A DNA stretch of 64,000 nt from CBDCYS01 sp965226245 (GCA_965226245.1 CBDDCL010000015.1:7054847-7118846), one strand, 5' to 3'. Shown: positions 36,841-47,199, counted from the first letter of the stretch. Program-made: numbers and translations. The notes: generated by a model not told the origin, from the letters alone.

Positions 36841-37740
36841 ATGGGGAGTCTCGCTAGCCTCGTCCTTCTATTGCTCTGCGCAATCGCCCTGCCGGCGCAG
36901 GATCCGCCCCAGGTTGCGGTGACCGGCGAAGAGGGCGGCGAACTGCCTCCCTTCTATTGCCCCATGGACCTGGATGTGCGTTCCTACGCGGGCGGCAAGT
37001 GTTACAAGTGCAGTATGCAGATGGTGCTGGGCATCCCGGAGCCGGTCGAGTACCGTTTGAAACTGAGCGTCCATCCCGCCCAAATTCGCCCCGGAGAACC
37101 GGTGGAACTGCAATTTGAAGTGCTGGAGCCCGACCATGACCACCGCGTGAGGGGCTTCCAGATCGTTCACGAAAAAATCTTCCACTTGTTGTTCGTTCAT
37201 CACGAACTTGAGATCTTTCGGCATGAGCATCCAGTGCTCGGCGGGGACGGGATTTTCCGCCACAAGACCGAATTCCCGAAAGCCGGTATTTATCGCATGC
37301 TGGCCGATTTTTACCCAGCGGGCTCCACGCCCCAGCTCATTCCGATGACCCTGACGACCGGGGGCTTCGAGCAGAGTCTCGTGGCCGCGAAACCCCTCCT
37401 GCTGCCCGACCTCGAGGCCAAGCAAGGGGACAACTTGACCATTGCTCTCACCCTCGACCCGCCTGAGCCGATCGCGGGACAGAAAACGTTGTTGTTCTTC
37501 GGCCTCGACACAGCCCAGGGCTTGGAGAAGTTCCTGGGAGCCTGGGCGCACATGCTGGCCGTCAGCGACGACCTCGTCGACACGATTCATGCCCACCCGA
37601 CGATCGCGGACGGCGGTCCGCAAATTCAGTTGAACATGATTTTCCCGAGACCCGGCATGTACCGCATCTGGATTCAGACGCAGCGAGAGGGCAGGGTCAA
37701 CACGATACCGTTTACGGTGCCGGTGAAGGAACTGCGGTGA
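36841..37740 (+). CDS. Secreted heavy-metal-binding-domain protein
   Basis: 299 residues from ATG 36841 (a TTG five codons earlier is possible). A signal peptide (LASLVLLLLCAIALPAQ) is followed by a heavy-metal-binding domain FYCPMDLDVRSYAGGKCYKC (C-P-M ... C-x-x-C-x-M) near residue 38. The rest (about 70-299) is two immunoglobulin-like beta sheets with His-rich turns (EPDHDHRV, VHHELEIFRHEHPV, DTIHAHPT), which suggests copper or other metal handling in the periplasm, as in proteins near CusB or SCO. The 3' end overlaps the convergent cytochrome gene by 29 bases. Confidence 0.82.
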   Translation: MGSLASLVLLLLCAIALPAQDPPQVAVTGEEGGELPPFYCPMDLDVRSYAGGKCYKCSMQMVLGIPEPVEYRLKLSVHPAQIRPGEPVELQFEVLEPDHDHRVRGFQIVHEKIFHLLFVHHELEIFRHEHPVLGGDGIFRHKTEFPKAGIYRMLADFYPAGSTPQLIPMTLTTGGFEQSLVAAKPLLLPDLEAKQGDNLTIALTLDPPEPIAGQKTLLFFGLDTAQGLEKFLGAWAHMLAVSDDLVDTIHAHPTIADGGPQIQLNMIFPRPGMYRIWIQTQREGRVNTIPFTVPVKELR

Positions 37741-38407
37741 GTAGCGAAGCGCTGACCCCCTGGGCGGGGTGAACGAAAATTCTCGTTCCCGCCGGCAGCT
37801 CAAGCGGCTCCCGAAAGTAGTAAGATCGCTGCCAGCGCTTTTGATAATCCCGCAGCCAGATGAGATATTGCGTCGTTCCGTCGGGTGTCTTGGCGATCAC
37901 TTCCAGCGAGCCCCCCTCGGGAACCGATTCTGGCCGAATCCCCAAAGCTTGCCATTGTTTTTCGAGGAGCACGACGCCTTGAATCGCCCGTTCGATGGAC
38001 GGCGGCGGCTGGGGTTCGGCAAAGGCTTCCTCTCCCGGCATCGCCGGCATGTAGATCAGGTGCCCCTCGGGAGCCCCTCCTTCCACCCAGCTCGAAATCA
38101 GGGCGATCTCACGCTCGCTCAAGCTCATGTCGTTGCGGAAGTGTCCAAAACCCTTGACTGCCGCCCAGGGCGGCATGCGCCGAATCAGAACCTGGTTCTT
38201 AATCGCTTTGGCCCAAGGGCGTGCTTCACGATAGCGGGTGAGGGAAAATGCGGAACCGCCTCCGCGGTGGCACGAGACACAGCGCTTGTAGAAGATGCGG
38301 GATATGTGCTGCGTCCAAATGATCCGAGTGGTAATCAGTTCGTGGGCGCTGGCTTCGCTAGCGAAGCCGGCGGCGATAGCGAGGGAGATGAGGGCAAGTC
38401 TTCTCAT
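37712..38407 (-). CDS. Periplasmic c-type cytochrome (mono-haem)
   Basis: 231 residues. Signal peptide RRLALISLAIAAGFASEASA, then FYKRCVSCHRGGGSAF giving one C-x-x-C-H haem site near residue 43, and RRMPPWAAVKGFG with a likely axial Met near 77; SEREIALISSWVEGGAPEG closes the cytochrome fold. The C-terminal about 100 residues (GTTQYLIWLRDYQKRWQRSY...LPAGTRIFVHPAQG) form an extra beta domain found in related 'cytochrome c-like' proteins of copper-dependent monooxygenase type. The stop overlaps the tail of the convergent metal-binding-domain gene. Electron transfer linked to metal redox chemistry is an inference. Confidence 0.85.
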   Translation of the reverse strand: MRRLALISLAIAAGFASEASAHELITTRIIWTQHISRIFYKRCVSCHRGGGSAFSLTRYREARPWAKAIKNQVLIRRMPPWAAVKGFGHFRNDMSLSEREIALISSWVEGGAPEGHLIYMPAMPGEEAFAEPQPPPSIERAIQGVVLLEKQWQALGIRPESVPEGGSLEVIAKTPDGTTQYLIWLRDYQKRWQRSYYFREPLELPAGTRIFVHPAQGVSASLLTAVPSPAP

Positions 38408-38469
38408 CGGCGGTTGGCGAGTTAGATCGTTTGTGCAGCGGGCATCAGGCGTCTGATCGTGCTTTCAGC

Positions 38470-38542
38470 CTAGCAGCCCGTGGTGGAAGTCCGAGATGCC
38501 GCCGGCGGCGAAAGACCAGCACTAGACCCGCTTTTCTCACTA
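38470..38542. repeat. Solo ends of IS1182 and MITE-2
   Basis: CTAGCAGCCCGTGG (38470-38483) is an exact end of the IS1182-type element at 28256. CTAGACCCGCTTTTCTCAC (38522-38540) resembles a MITE-2 end. No bodies are attached, so both are relics. Confidence 0.7.
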
Positions 38543-38570
38543 CTCGAGTGCCGGGGCTCGGTTCCTGACG

Positions 38571-40482
38571 ATCGGGTCGGGTACCGGGGATTGCGCCCCG
38601 GCACCCTCCCACACCACCGGACGTACGGTTTTCCGTATCCGGCGGTTGGACCCAGCGGCTTACCGGCTGGCCGCGAGATCCGATGGCATCACAAATCCGT
38701 AACGCTGCAAATTACGTTTCGACAGGGCCCGATGCATCATCGCCCGCGCCGCGACAAACCAAGCGCCACGACGCGTCGGCACATAGCGCAGCATCTGCTC
38801 GGGCACGCCCAAGCGCCGCAATGCGCGGCAGCGACCCCGCACGCTGTGCCAGCGCAGCCAGAAGCACTTCCGAATGTGCCGCCGAATCCAGCTTTCCAGC
38901 CAAAAGACCGCGCGCCGATCCTCGGCCAGCCGGTAGTAACCCCACCAGCCGACGATATACCGCCGCCACTCGTCGCGTAATTCCCGGCTCGTGACACTGC
39001 GGCAACTGCGCCATATCTCTCGCACCTTCTGCTGGAGCCGCTCGACACTTTGCGGCGCCACTTCCCGCTGCCCCCGGCGGTTGATGCGAAACCCCAGAAA
39101 CTTCCGTTCCCAAGGCCGCCCCGCCCCGCTCTTCGCCTCGTTCACTTGCAGTCGCAGATGTTGCTCGATCCAGCTCCAGATCCCCGCCAGCACCCGCTTC
39201 GCCGCCGCCTCGCTGCTCACATAAATGTTGCAGTCGTCGGCATAACGGCAAAAACTCAGCCCGCGGTTCTCCAGTTCCCGATCCAGTGCATCCAGGTAGA
39301 TGTTCGCCAGCAATGGAGACAGCGGCCCGCCTTGCGGCGTGCCCTCCTCGCTTTTGACCAGCACCCCGTTCAGCAGTACTCCGGCCCTCAAATACCGGCC
39401 TGTCAATCTTAAGATCCTTTTGTCCCGAATCACTTGCGCGATCCGTCGCATCAGAATGTCGTGATTCACATGGTCGAAGAACTTGGCGATGTCTATATCC
39501 ACCACCCAGTCCTTGCCCTCGCGGACGTATCCCTGTGCCGCGCGTACCGCCTCATGCGCGCTCCGCCCCGGCCGAAATCCGTAGCTCGACTCGCTGAACA
39601 TCGGCTCCCAAAACCAGGCTCAAAGATCGGCGTCAAAACTTGCAGCAACGCTTGCTGCAGCAGCCGGTCCATCACCGTCGGGATGCCCAACAGCCGTTGG
39701 CCTCCGTGCGGATTGGATATCTCTACCCGCCGCACGGGACTCGGCGTCCAGCGCCCCGCCAGCAGTTTCGCCCGGATCTTTTCACCGTGGCGTCGAAAGT
39801 GGGATTCGAGTTGTTCGGTGGTCATGCCGTCGATGCCCGCCGCGCCGCGGTTGCGTTTGACCGCCCCCAGCGCACGCCGCAGGTTCTCTTCGGCCGCCAC
39901 TTGTTCCATCAGATCGTCGTGCATCACTTTCTGTCGGGAGTCTCGCGGCTCACGCTCGGGTTCCCGCCGGCATTGGCCCGCCGCGGTTCCACCGCTTCTG
40001 CCTCCGCCTGCTCCCCGTCTCGTTCCCCCAGCGGGGAAGGACCCTGCGGTCCGGGACTCCGGGAAACCTCTTGCACGCTATGCTAGTCGCTCCTCTAGCT
40101 TTGCTCCTTGGTCCTTCAGCCCTTTGCTCCAGCGGCATTACCCGCCTTCTCGGCTACTATGGCTTCTGCTGACTTCTCCCCCGCTCTCACGGGGCAACTC
40201 TCCCCAGGTAAGGTGCTGATTCTGTTCCTTCGTGCCGTCCGGCTCTACCTCGCACGTCTCGTATGGATATTGGGCTTCGCGGTGGCCAGCACGCTTACCG
40301 CCCGTACGCGGCCTCTCTGCCGGTTTGTGTTCCTACAGTCGAAGTATTCGTTCCCCGCTTCCTTCGGCTTTCACCGTGCGGCTTGCGCCCCACGACTTCC
40401 GCTCTGCGGTTCCCTACGGTTACCTCCATCGGTCCCGGCAGGATCGTTTCATCCTGCTAGAATCAGCCCATGCTGGGCACAC
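38571..40482 (-). mobile_element. Group II intron (about 1.9 kb)
   Basis: On the minus strand the 5' edge reads GTGTGCCCAGCATGGGCTG, like the GUGYG start and first stem of bacterial group II introns. A structured region of about 550 bases follows (40482-39928), with the conserved-looking GAGAAGTCAGCAGAAGCCAT, then the reverse transcriptase frame, and a domain V-like hairpin GGAAAACCGTACGTCC (about 38613-38645) plus domain VI ending near CCCGAT at 38571. Exact ends are estimated. The frameshifted maturase suggests it no longer moves by itself. Confidence 0.75.
38660..39927 (-). pseudogene. Group II intron reverse transcriptase/maturase, frameshifted
   Basis: Two overlapping frames. The first (39927 to about 39600) has the RT-0/1 part (KRNRGAAGIDGMTTEQLESH, LGIPTVMDRLLQQALLQVL, PIFEP). 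The second (about 39601 to 38660) continues MFSESSYGFRPGRSAHEAV, DIDIAKFFDHVNHDIL, GTPQGGPLSPLLANIYL, the catalytic CRYADDCNIYV, and a C-terminal maturase domain (WRRYIVGWWGYYRLAED). About 14 extra bases between GAGCC repeats near 39600 break the frame. If these were removed the protein would be about 410 residues, normal for the family. The YADD centre is intact. Confidence 0.88.
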
Positions 40483-40506
40483 TGGCGCGCGCATTCCTGC
40501 GTGCCG

Positions 40507-40526
40507 TGTCGCCATTCCTGGCGACA
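40507..40526. terminator. Perfect hairpin between sulfatase stop and intron
   Basis: TGTCGCCA, loop TTCC, then TGGCGACA. It sits 25 bases from the intron 5' edge. It could be the former terminator of the sulfatase gene; some group II introns insert next to such hairpins. Confidence 0.45.
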
Positions 40527-40574
40527 TCGCCTCCTCCCGGTCGAAGCCCCCTATTTTCGCGGCCCCGCTTCAAC

Positions 40575-41288
40575 TCATTGCGGCAGCGCCGAAGGCATGC
40601 CTTCGATTCGCCAGTTCGGGTTTTTGAGCACGCTGGTGGTCGTGAAGGGGCAGGTGTCCCAGGGAGTTTCGCCTCGCATGCGCGGGTCGTCGTGTTGCTT
40701 CAAGAACGTCTCGAGCTGCTTGGCGAGCCTTTGCTTCACCTCGGCGTACGCCGCGTCCGCGGCGACGTTGCTGAGCTGATCGGGGTCTTTCTCCATGTCG
40801 TAGAATTCTTCGCCCGGCCGCCGGCCGTACGACATCAGAAAGTAGCGCCGCATCTTCGGATCTTGCGATTTCTCGATCAAAAATGTTTTTGTCGCGCCGC
40901 GGTCGACGTCGCCGTAGAAGCCCTGCGGGGGTGCGTTGTAGTCCGGATCACCGGCCGGCCAGCGGTCCGGTTCGTAGTTGCGAATGTAAGCGTAACGGTG
41001 CGTGCGCAATGCCCGCATCGGATAGCCGACCGCATTGCGCCGCGCCACCGTGTGACGCTCAAACGCGGTGACAACAAAGTCCCGGCCCTCATCCACCCGC
41101 CCCGATTTGGAGGACTCCAGAACCGAGCGCAAGCTGTGGCCGCTAACCTCTTCGGGAATCGGGACGCCTGCGATGTCGAGGATCGTCGGCACCATGTCGG
41201 TCAGGCTGACGAAGTCATCGACCTTGCGCCCGGCGGGGATTTTCGAGGGCCAGCGCACGGCTAGCGGCATGCGGGTCCCCCCGTGCTC
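40575..41288 (-). pseudogene. Sulfatase, C-terminal half
   Basis: About 237 codons reading EHGGTRMPLAVRWPSKIPAG, then VSLTDMVPTILDIAGVPIPE, LRTHRYAYIRNYEPDRW and EEFYDMEKDPDQLSNVAADA, all standard for the second half of secreted sulfatases. The N-terminal half with the formylglycine site is cut off at about 41288, where an ISL3 transposase fragment of the opposite strand begins. The C-terminus and stop are intact. Compare the short sulfatase tail at 250-549, which belongs to a different protein. Confidence 0.85.
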
Positions 41289-42060
41289 TACATCGGCATT
41301 GACGAGTTGTCACGCCGGAAAGGTCAAGTCTACGTCACTAACGTTTACGACTTGAAGGACAAACGCCTGATATGGTCTGGGGAAGGCCGCAGCAAAACAA
41401 CCCTGGAACAGTTCTTTGCGGAACACCGGGAGGCGCTGAAAGGGAGCGTAAAAGGGGTGTGCTGCGACATGTGGCAGCCCTACATCGACATGGTGAAGGA
41501 GAAGCTGCCCGGGGTGACGCTGGTCTTCGACAAGTTCCACATCATCCAACACCTTCTGCAGGCCGTGGATGAGGTGCGGCGGGAGGAAGCGCGTGAGTTG
41601 AAAAAAACGAATCCAGAGCTTCTCCAGCGCAGCCGCTACATTTGGTTGAAAAATCCGGAGCACCTCAGCGGCAAACAACGGGTCCGTTTGGGTCACCTGG
41701 AAAAGCTCAATCTGCGCTCGAACCGGGCTACTTACTCAAAGAGATCTTCCGCGAGTTCTGGAACTACAAGCGCAAAGGCTGGACCAAACGATTCCTGAAG
41801 AAGTGGTCCTGGTGGGCCACTCATTGCCGGCTCAAACCCATGCGGGACTTCGCCTGGATGCTCCGTCGCCATCAGGAGGAAGTATCCTCAACTACTTTGA
41901 GATGCGCATCGACAACGGCGCGGTGGAAGGCATGAACAACAAGGCCAAAGTCGTCAGCCACCGCTGCTACGGTTTCCGAACAGCGAGCAACTACATCACT
42001 GCCCTGTACCACTGTGTCGGCAAGCTCCCAGAACCGGAATTGGTGCACAGATTTGTGTGA
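41286..42060 (+). pseudogene. ISL3-family transposase, truncated and frameshifted
   Basis: Three successive frames together cover the DDE part. LYIGIDELSRRKGQVYVT holds the first Asp and DMWQPYIDMVKEKLPG the second, with FDKFHIIQHL next. A shift near 41725 leads to LLKEIFREFWNYKRKGWTKR, and another near 41880 to YFEMRIDNGAVEGMNNKAK with the last Glu, ending LYHCVGKLPEPELVHRF. The N-terminal zinc-finger region is missing at the junction with the sulfatase. Not functional. Confidence 0.85.
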
Positions 42061-42116
42061 GGAACCTCAAGATCTTTTGGAAGGCGGCTACGATTGCGTG
42101 GACCGTATCGTCTTAA

Positions 42117-42706
42117 ATGCGCACTTCCCAATGGGTGTCAACGCAGGTGGTTTTCGCTATTCGTGGCGTTTGCTCTATGGTGGAGTTGCTGCGAGGGATG
42201 CTGGAGCGCTTTCTGAATACGCTTCATTGCCTGGATGTCTGCTGCATCGCTGACGACACCCTGGAAAAGCTGGGGAGCGCTTCGCGGCTAGGCAAAACCA
42301 CCGTGGGCGGCGTAGATTTCAACCGCCCCAGAATGGGCGCGCTGGTGCCGGCCGTGATCGTGTTGGCGGCCTCGCCCAAGGGGTTCACAGCATCCGAGGC
42401 GGCCCGCCAGCTGCGGCGGCTGAACGCTCCCACGGCAGGCCCCTACGGACCCCGGCATGCCGCCTACGATCTCAAGAAACTCCGCGGCAAGAGTCTGGTT
42501 GAAAAGATCGGCCGACTCGCAAGGGATTGCGCGCCATGACCGCTTTGGCGGTCCTGAGGGATAAAGTGATCCAGCCCTTGCTGGCGAACAGCTGCCAACT
42601 CAAACGCGGGCCGAAACCGAACAACGCCACGACCCTGGACAAACACTACGAACGACTTCAAGCCGGCATCCAGGGGCTGTTTGCTGAAATCGGCATCGCC
42701 GCGTGA
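42117..42706 (+). pseudogene. Conserved IS-associated protein of unknown role, frameshifted
   Basis: The first frame ends at 42539 with ASPKGFTASEAARQLRRLN, YGPRHAAYDLKKLRGKSLVE and KIGR. A shift near 42525 restores GLRAMTALAVLRDKVIQPLL and HYERLQAGIQGLFAEIGIAA to TGA 42704. I have the impression of many similar sequences in environmental genomes (winged-helix-like tail), usually described only as hypothetical, next to transposons. The N-terminus is unclear. Confidence 0.55.
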
Positions 42707-42811
42707 AGACATGGATCGACATTTTTTTGTCGATGTGGAGGCACTAGCCCATGTTGGCCAAAAACATCTGTAAGTGATTGAAAACACGGGAGCGGGGTTC
42801 CGGGTGTGCCA

Positions 42812-43095
42812 CTACATGCGGGGTTTTAGGCCGGGGCCGCCCGGCGGCGTGCGGTCGCGGATCCCCAGTGCCTGCAGCACTTGTTGGGCGCGCCGCGTCC
42901 CCCGCGTCACCAGCCGCTTGGCGCCGCCGTCGGGCAACTCCAGATCCAGCACTGCACCGTCGTCAGCGCCCCCAGCGCCTCCTCGGCGGACAAGTCCATG
43001 CCCGCTTGTTGCAGTTTCCGCTGGACCGCATGCTTCAGCAGCAGCGCCAGCGCCGCCACGAATATGTGCGCCTCCACGCGCCACGGGGCCGCAGG
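42812..43095 (-). pseudogene. IS1634-family transposase, C-terminal fragment
   Basis: RVEAHIFVAALALLLKHAVQ, then GMDLSAEEALGALTTVQ, then after a frameshift DGGAKRLVTRGTRRAQQVLQ and ALGIRDRTPP: the conserved tail of IS1634-type transposases. The element end with CTAGCCCATGTT lies at about 42747. The other side is cut by the IS91 fragment at about 43100. The matching N-terminal part of such a transposase is at 47422. Confidence 0.75.
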
Positions 43096-43104
43096 AGAGC
43101 ATTT

Positions 43105-43623
43105 CGTTGAGAAGAGTCGCGGCTGGCTCAGCGGGCAGCATCTCAAAGTGCTGTCGGCGATTGAGCGTTGCCGCACCGCCGCCCTGGGCGGCCATCTCGA
43201 TGAGTGCTCCGACTGCGGCCGTCGCCTCCCCATCTCCTACAACTCCTGCCGCAATCGGCACTGCCCCAAGTGTCAGGCCAACACCCGCGAGCGCTGGTTG
43301 CAGGCGCGACGCAAAGAACTACTGCCAGTGCGCTATCTGCACAGCGTCTTCACCATCCCCCACGAACTCTCAGCACTGGCGCTGCAGAACAAGTGGGTCA
43401 TCTATTCACTGCTGCTACGTACGAGCGCGGAAACCCTGCTCCAAGAGGCTCGCGATCCCAAGCGTTTGGGCGCCGAGATCGGCTTCTTCAGTATTCTGCA
43501 TAGCTGGAATCAGAAGATCGAGCACCCGCTCGCAGCGGCTGGGATTGCCCGCGTTGCGGCGGTCGGATGCGGGTCGTCGAACGCTTCAGCCCCGTTCAGC
43601 TGCGGCTGCGTTCGCCTCCGCTG
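43105..43623 (+). pseudogene. IS91-family transposase with its catalytic core deleted
   Basis: The N-terminal zinc-binding part is clear (LDECSDCGRRLPISYNSCRN then RHCPKCQANTRERWLQARR, followed by YLHSVFTIPHELSALALQNK). After HSWNQK the frame jumps directly to the C-terminal end of the same family (CPRCGGRMRVVERFSPVQLR in a second frame, 43545-43623). The HUH and catalytic tyrosine region between them is gone, about 200 residues. Bases 43624-44036 are probably the element's 3' non-coding end. Confidence 0.8.
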
Positions 43624-43910
43624 TTCCCGGCAGCCCCTGATGCAACCACGTTCTCCATCGCGAGCCACTCGGTCGCTTCGGCGCGAAGCGCTCTCGTGTG
43701 CCTACACGAGCTGCCGCAGCCTGTTCCCCTCGCTGCAGCCACTCTATCAGCACCAAAACCGCTCGCTTCCCCGTGCGATCACCGCTCCCCGTATGGCTCT
43801 CCAGCCCCTCTCTCGCCCTCGCAAGGCTCCCGGCCTCGCATCAGGACCCTTTGCCCATCCGATTCAAAACGCATAGACTCGGTGCTTCCTCAGAAGGCTT
43901 CCTTCAAATC

Positions 43911-43978
43911 GTCATATCGCAGGCGACTAACTCTCTGGCCCGACGAGGCTCTTCCTGCTGGGTCGCCTGCGATATGAC
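43911..43978. repeat. Perfect 17-bp inverted repeat, IS91-type end
   Basis: GTCATATCGCAGGCGAC and its complement GTCGCCTGCGATATGAC are separated by 34 bases. The preceding CTTCCTTCAAATC recurs as CTTCCTTCATATC at about 47211, again before a TATCGCA-AGCG motif, so the same end type occurs twice in the window. Confidence 0.75.
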
Positions 43979-44036
43979 ACTAAGATTTCACAACAGCTTT
44001 CCGCAGACGAGCCCTATGTAGTTCGTTTCGCGGGAC

Positions 44037-46605
44037 TTAATCCTGCTCACGGTCACGGAATTCTTCGTACCAGTTTTGGACGACACGGATCACCGGTGGA
44101 GAGCCACGAGCGTGTTCAAGCGGCGTAACAACCAGAAACTTTCGTCCATCGACCCCAACGTCGTACATGCGCGTGCCCGGAAAGGGTTGAACTAGGCCGG
44201 CTTCGGCGAACAATGGCGTTGCCGAGTCCACGGAAAAGCTGGTTTCGCCCTCGAAGTTGACGGCGAAGAGAGTATCATGCTCCACATAGTACAGCTCACT
44301 CCCGGTTCTTCTCCATCGAGGCTGGGTGCCACCTTTTCGAGATACCGGTGCTTCTTGGCCGTCGGGGTATGGCCGCACATAGACTTGATCTTGGCCAGTC
44401 TTGTCGGAAACGTAAGCTAGCCAGCGACCGTCCGGTGAAAGCGTCGCTTCCCGCTCGTTGAACGGGGTTTCTATTAACGGATGTGATTCCAATTCGCCTT
44501 CCGCCGAGTGCTGAAGAAACCAGAGGTCCCGCTGGGTATCGGGAGCGATTTTGTAATACAGAAGGATTTCTCTCTCCCAACTCCAGTCGCTCAAGACATC
44601 GATACCCGGATTCTGGGTCAGCATTCGCTCTTGTCCGGTTCCGTCGGCCTGGCGCAGGAAGATGTTCCAGTTGCCCGCCCGATGGGACGTGAATGCCACC
44701 TCTCTTCTGGTGGGTGACCACGCAGGGAACCGATTGTCACCAATGCCTTGAGTCACACGAACCCTCGTTCCCTGCGCGAGGTCGTAGATCCAAACGTCGT
44801 GGTTGTCGTTCTCGCCCGCAATAAAGACTACCGCTCGGCCATCCGGAGATAGCGTCGGGTGCTGAAGCCCTCGGTGTGGCTGGTCAATCTCCACTAGCTT
44901 CTGCCCGTCAAGTCCCCGCCAGACTAACTGTTCCTGTCTCGGCCCTGGTTCCTCCCTGTAAACCAGCGTGCTGTCTCTCGCCACACTTGGCCATCCCGCG
45001 TTCTGCGCAACGGGAAACGCCTCCCCTGTCTCTGTCAGCGTTCGTAGAGAAAACGGTACCACCGATACGACTCCCGAACTCAAGTTTGAGGATTGGTACA
45101 GGATTTGGCCCGTTGCAGAATAGGAGAAAGATGCTCCTGTGATCTCCGGCCGATGCCGTTCGCCGGTGTTCAAGTTTTTGACTATGAGTTTTCCTTCGAA
45201 CCCGCTTCCCAAGGAAAACGCCAAGATCTGGCTGCCAGCCTCAGGTGGCAAGAAAAACGGGTTCGCAAAAAAACTGGAGCGCTCAGCTTCGTCTGGCTCG
45301 ATCAACAGTTTTGGGGTGCCCCCGCGGGCAGGAACCTCAAACAAGCGAGCAGGTGCACCGGACGTGAAAACGATTGCCTCTCCATCCGGTCTCCAGACAC
45401 CGGAGAAATAGAAGCTCGAACCGGGTGTTTTGCACAGAGGGAGGACGGAACCTCCTGTTACCGCAACCTTGCTCAATTCCTGGCCGATTACGAAACCTAC
45501 AAAGTCGTTTCTCGGGGACCAGAATGGTCTTGCGGCGCCTACTGTCGCCTCTACTTGGCGCGGAGCCGTCTGATTGAGGTCCTGGACCCACAATGTTCGA
45601 GGTCTTCCCGCGATGTACGCGATGTGTCGACCGTTGGGAGAAATAGCCACGCGGCCTTCGGCGATATCAAAAGCTTCCGGCACAAACGCGAACTTTCGCA
45701 CCGGTGTCACCGGGCACGCCCGAAATTCCTTGCGGGTAGACTCCCATAGCAGCTCGTGCTTCGCGTCTAGGTGCTGTGCTCGCTCTGAGGTCCAACCTCC
45801 TGCGCAGTACACGCATGTCCACTAGCATCTCCTCGACATGCTGATAGCGCTCGTCCGCATCCTTGGCCATGGCCTTGCCGACGATGCGGTCGAGTTCAAT
45901 CGGCATGCGGGAGCGCAGAGCTGTCGGAAGTTCAGGTTCTTCGTTGGCGATGGCGTACAGCACGGCCTCGTGCCGCTCGCCCTCAAAGGGCAAACGTCCG
46001 GTGACCATTTCGTAGATGACTACGCCGAGTGACCACACGTCCGTGCGGCGGTCGGTCGGCTCCCGGCGGGCCTGCTCCGGCGACATATAGGCCGGCGTCC
46101 CTAAGATGGTCGCGGTCTTGGTGAGCTGTGAGCGCTCGGCAAGCTGCGCCAATCCAAAATCCATGATCTTGACTTGGCCCTCTGCCGTCACCATCAGGTT
46201 GGCGCCGTTAATGTCACGGTGGACGACACCCTTTTCGTGTGCCGCTTGCAGTCCAGTCGCGGTTTGAATGGCTATGTCAAGCGCTTCGTCCAGCTTCAGC
46301 GGGCGGTCGTTGAGTTTGTCCTTGATGGTCTGGCCTTCGAGGTAGGCCATCGCGATGAAGGTCTCGCCGTCAACTTCATCGATCTCATAGACGGTACAGA
46401 TGTTGGGATGATCGAGCGCCGCGGCCGCTTGCGCCTCTCGAAGGAAACGCTCTCTGTGCTCCGGGTCTTCGATCAGGTCAGAGCGCAGAAACTTCAGCGC
46501 CACGGTGCGCTTGAGTTTGAGATCCTCAGCCTTGTAAACGACACCCATCCCGCCCTCGCCGAGCTTGGCGGTGACCTTGTAGTGGGAGATCGTTTGGCGG
46601 ACCAT
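44037..46605 (-). pseudogene. Second PD40-type serine/threonine kinase, frameshifted
   Basis: The first frame (46605 to 45667) is a kinase domain: GEGGMGVVYK, VALKFL, DFGLAQL, MSPEQA. The catalytic loop reads HRDINGANLMV where HRDIKPxN is expected, so the catalytic-loop lysine is replaced by Asn. The second frame (45812 to 44037) is a propeller of PD40 blades (VAISPNGRHIAYIAGRPRTL, PTLSPDGRAVVFIAGENDNH, ATLSPDGRWLAYVSDKTGQD, ending VRVVQNWYEEFRD). The frames overlap between 45667 and 45812 and no transmembrane helix is left there, so a deletion plus frameshift separates the halves. Probably inactive as a receptor kinase. It is flanked on both sides by IS debris. Confidence 0.85.
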
Positions 46606-47060
46606 CGACTAGGAATTGTACCGCAGCAGGATTACTGGTGATAACAAGCCATGTGTTGAGCTATCCGATCGTAACACTGCCAGGCTCTTGATTCCAGCGG
46701 GTTTCTACGCGTTCCACGAGCTTCTGAACGACCGGATCGGGGTCACGCGCGAGTACATCAAGCCGGGCGACGCCATCAAAGTGCGGTGCCATCGGGCCAG
46801 GGATGGCGGGAACAGCTGTCTTCTCGGGTTCCTGCAGGCTCCGGATGGATCCATCAAAGATTGGGACGGCCATGGGGCCAAGCCTGTCGATGACGGTTTC
46901 TTTGACATTGACTAGCAGCGTGGAAAGCGTGCGAGTGGTGGCCCGTATCGGTCACGGTCAATAGCCATTTCCGGGCCGGGCAGACTCTTCGGACAGCAGA
47001 TTGTTGGATGAAACCGGATTTGAACGAAGCCGCTATGCGGCAGACGCTTCGCGTGGTAGG
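46606..47060. other. Region with two unidentified open frames
   Basis: On the plus strand a 99-codon frame (46616-46915, ending VDDGFFDID) and on the minus strand an open frame without a clear start (stop at 46661; contains VNVKETVIDRLGPMAVPIFD and DPDPVVQKLVERVETRWNQE) overlap. The minus-strand one looks more protein-like, perhaps the end of a lost gene. Neither is recognised. Confidence 0.3.
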
Positions 47061-47199
47061 ATTTGGCAGGGCAACTGCGATGCCGCCGATCAGCTTTGGG
47101 GCAGCGACGATCTCACCGATCCGCTTTCGCGTAGCAACAATACTCCATTTGGCAACCCAATCCCGATAGAAACCTCATAGAGCAATTGCCCTGCCAAAT
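47061..47199. mobile_element. MITE-3 candidate (139 bp)
   Basis: The inverted ends ATTTGGCAGGGCAACTGC and GCAATTGCCCTGCCAAAT differ at one of 18 positions. The interior has no coding capacity. No clear target duplication is visible, and only this copy is present in the window. Confidence 0.6.

Noticed and set aside
38571..40482. Reverse transcriptase considered as a retron or diversity-generating element
   Set aside because: The maturase domain, the GTGTG-type 5' edge and a domain V hairpin identify a group II intron; no variable-repeat target or msr/msd-like region is present.
43567..43977. 136-codon frame after the IS91 zinc-binding fragment
   Set aside because: Only the first about 20 residues (IS91 C-terminus) are meaningful; the remainder is Pro/Ser-rich non-coding IS end.
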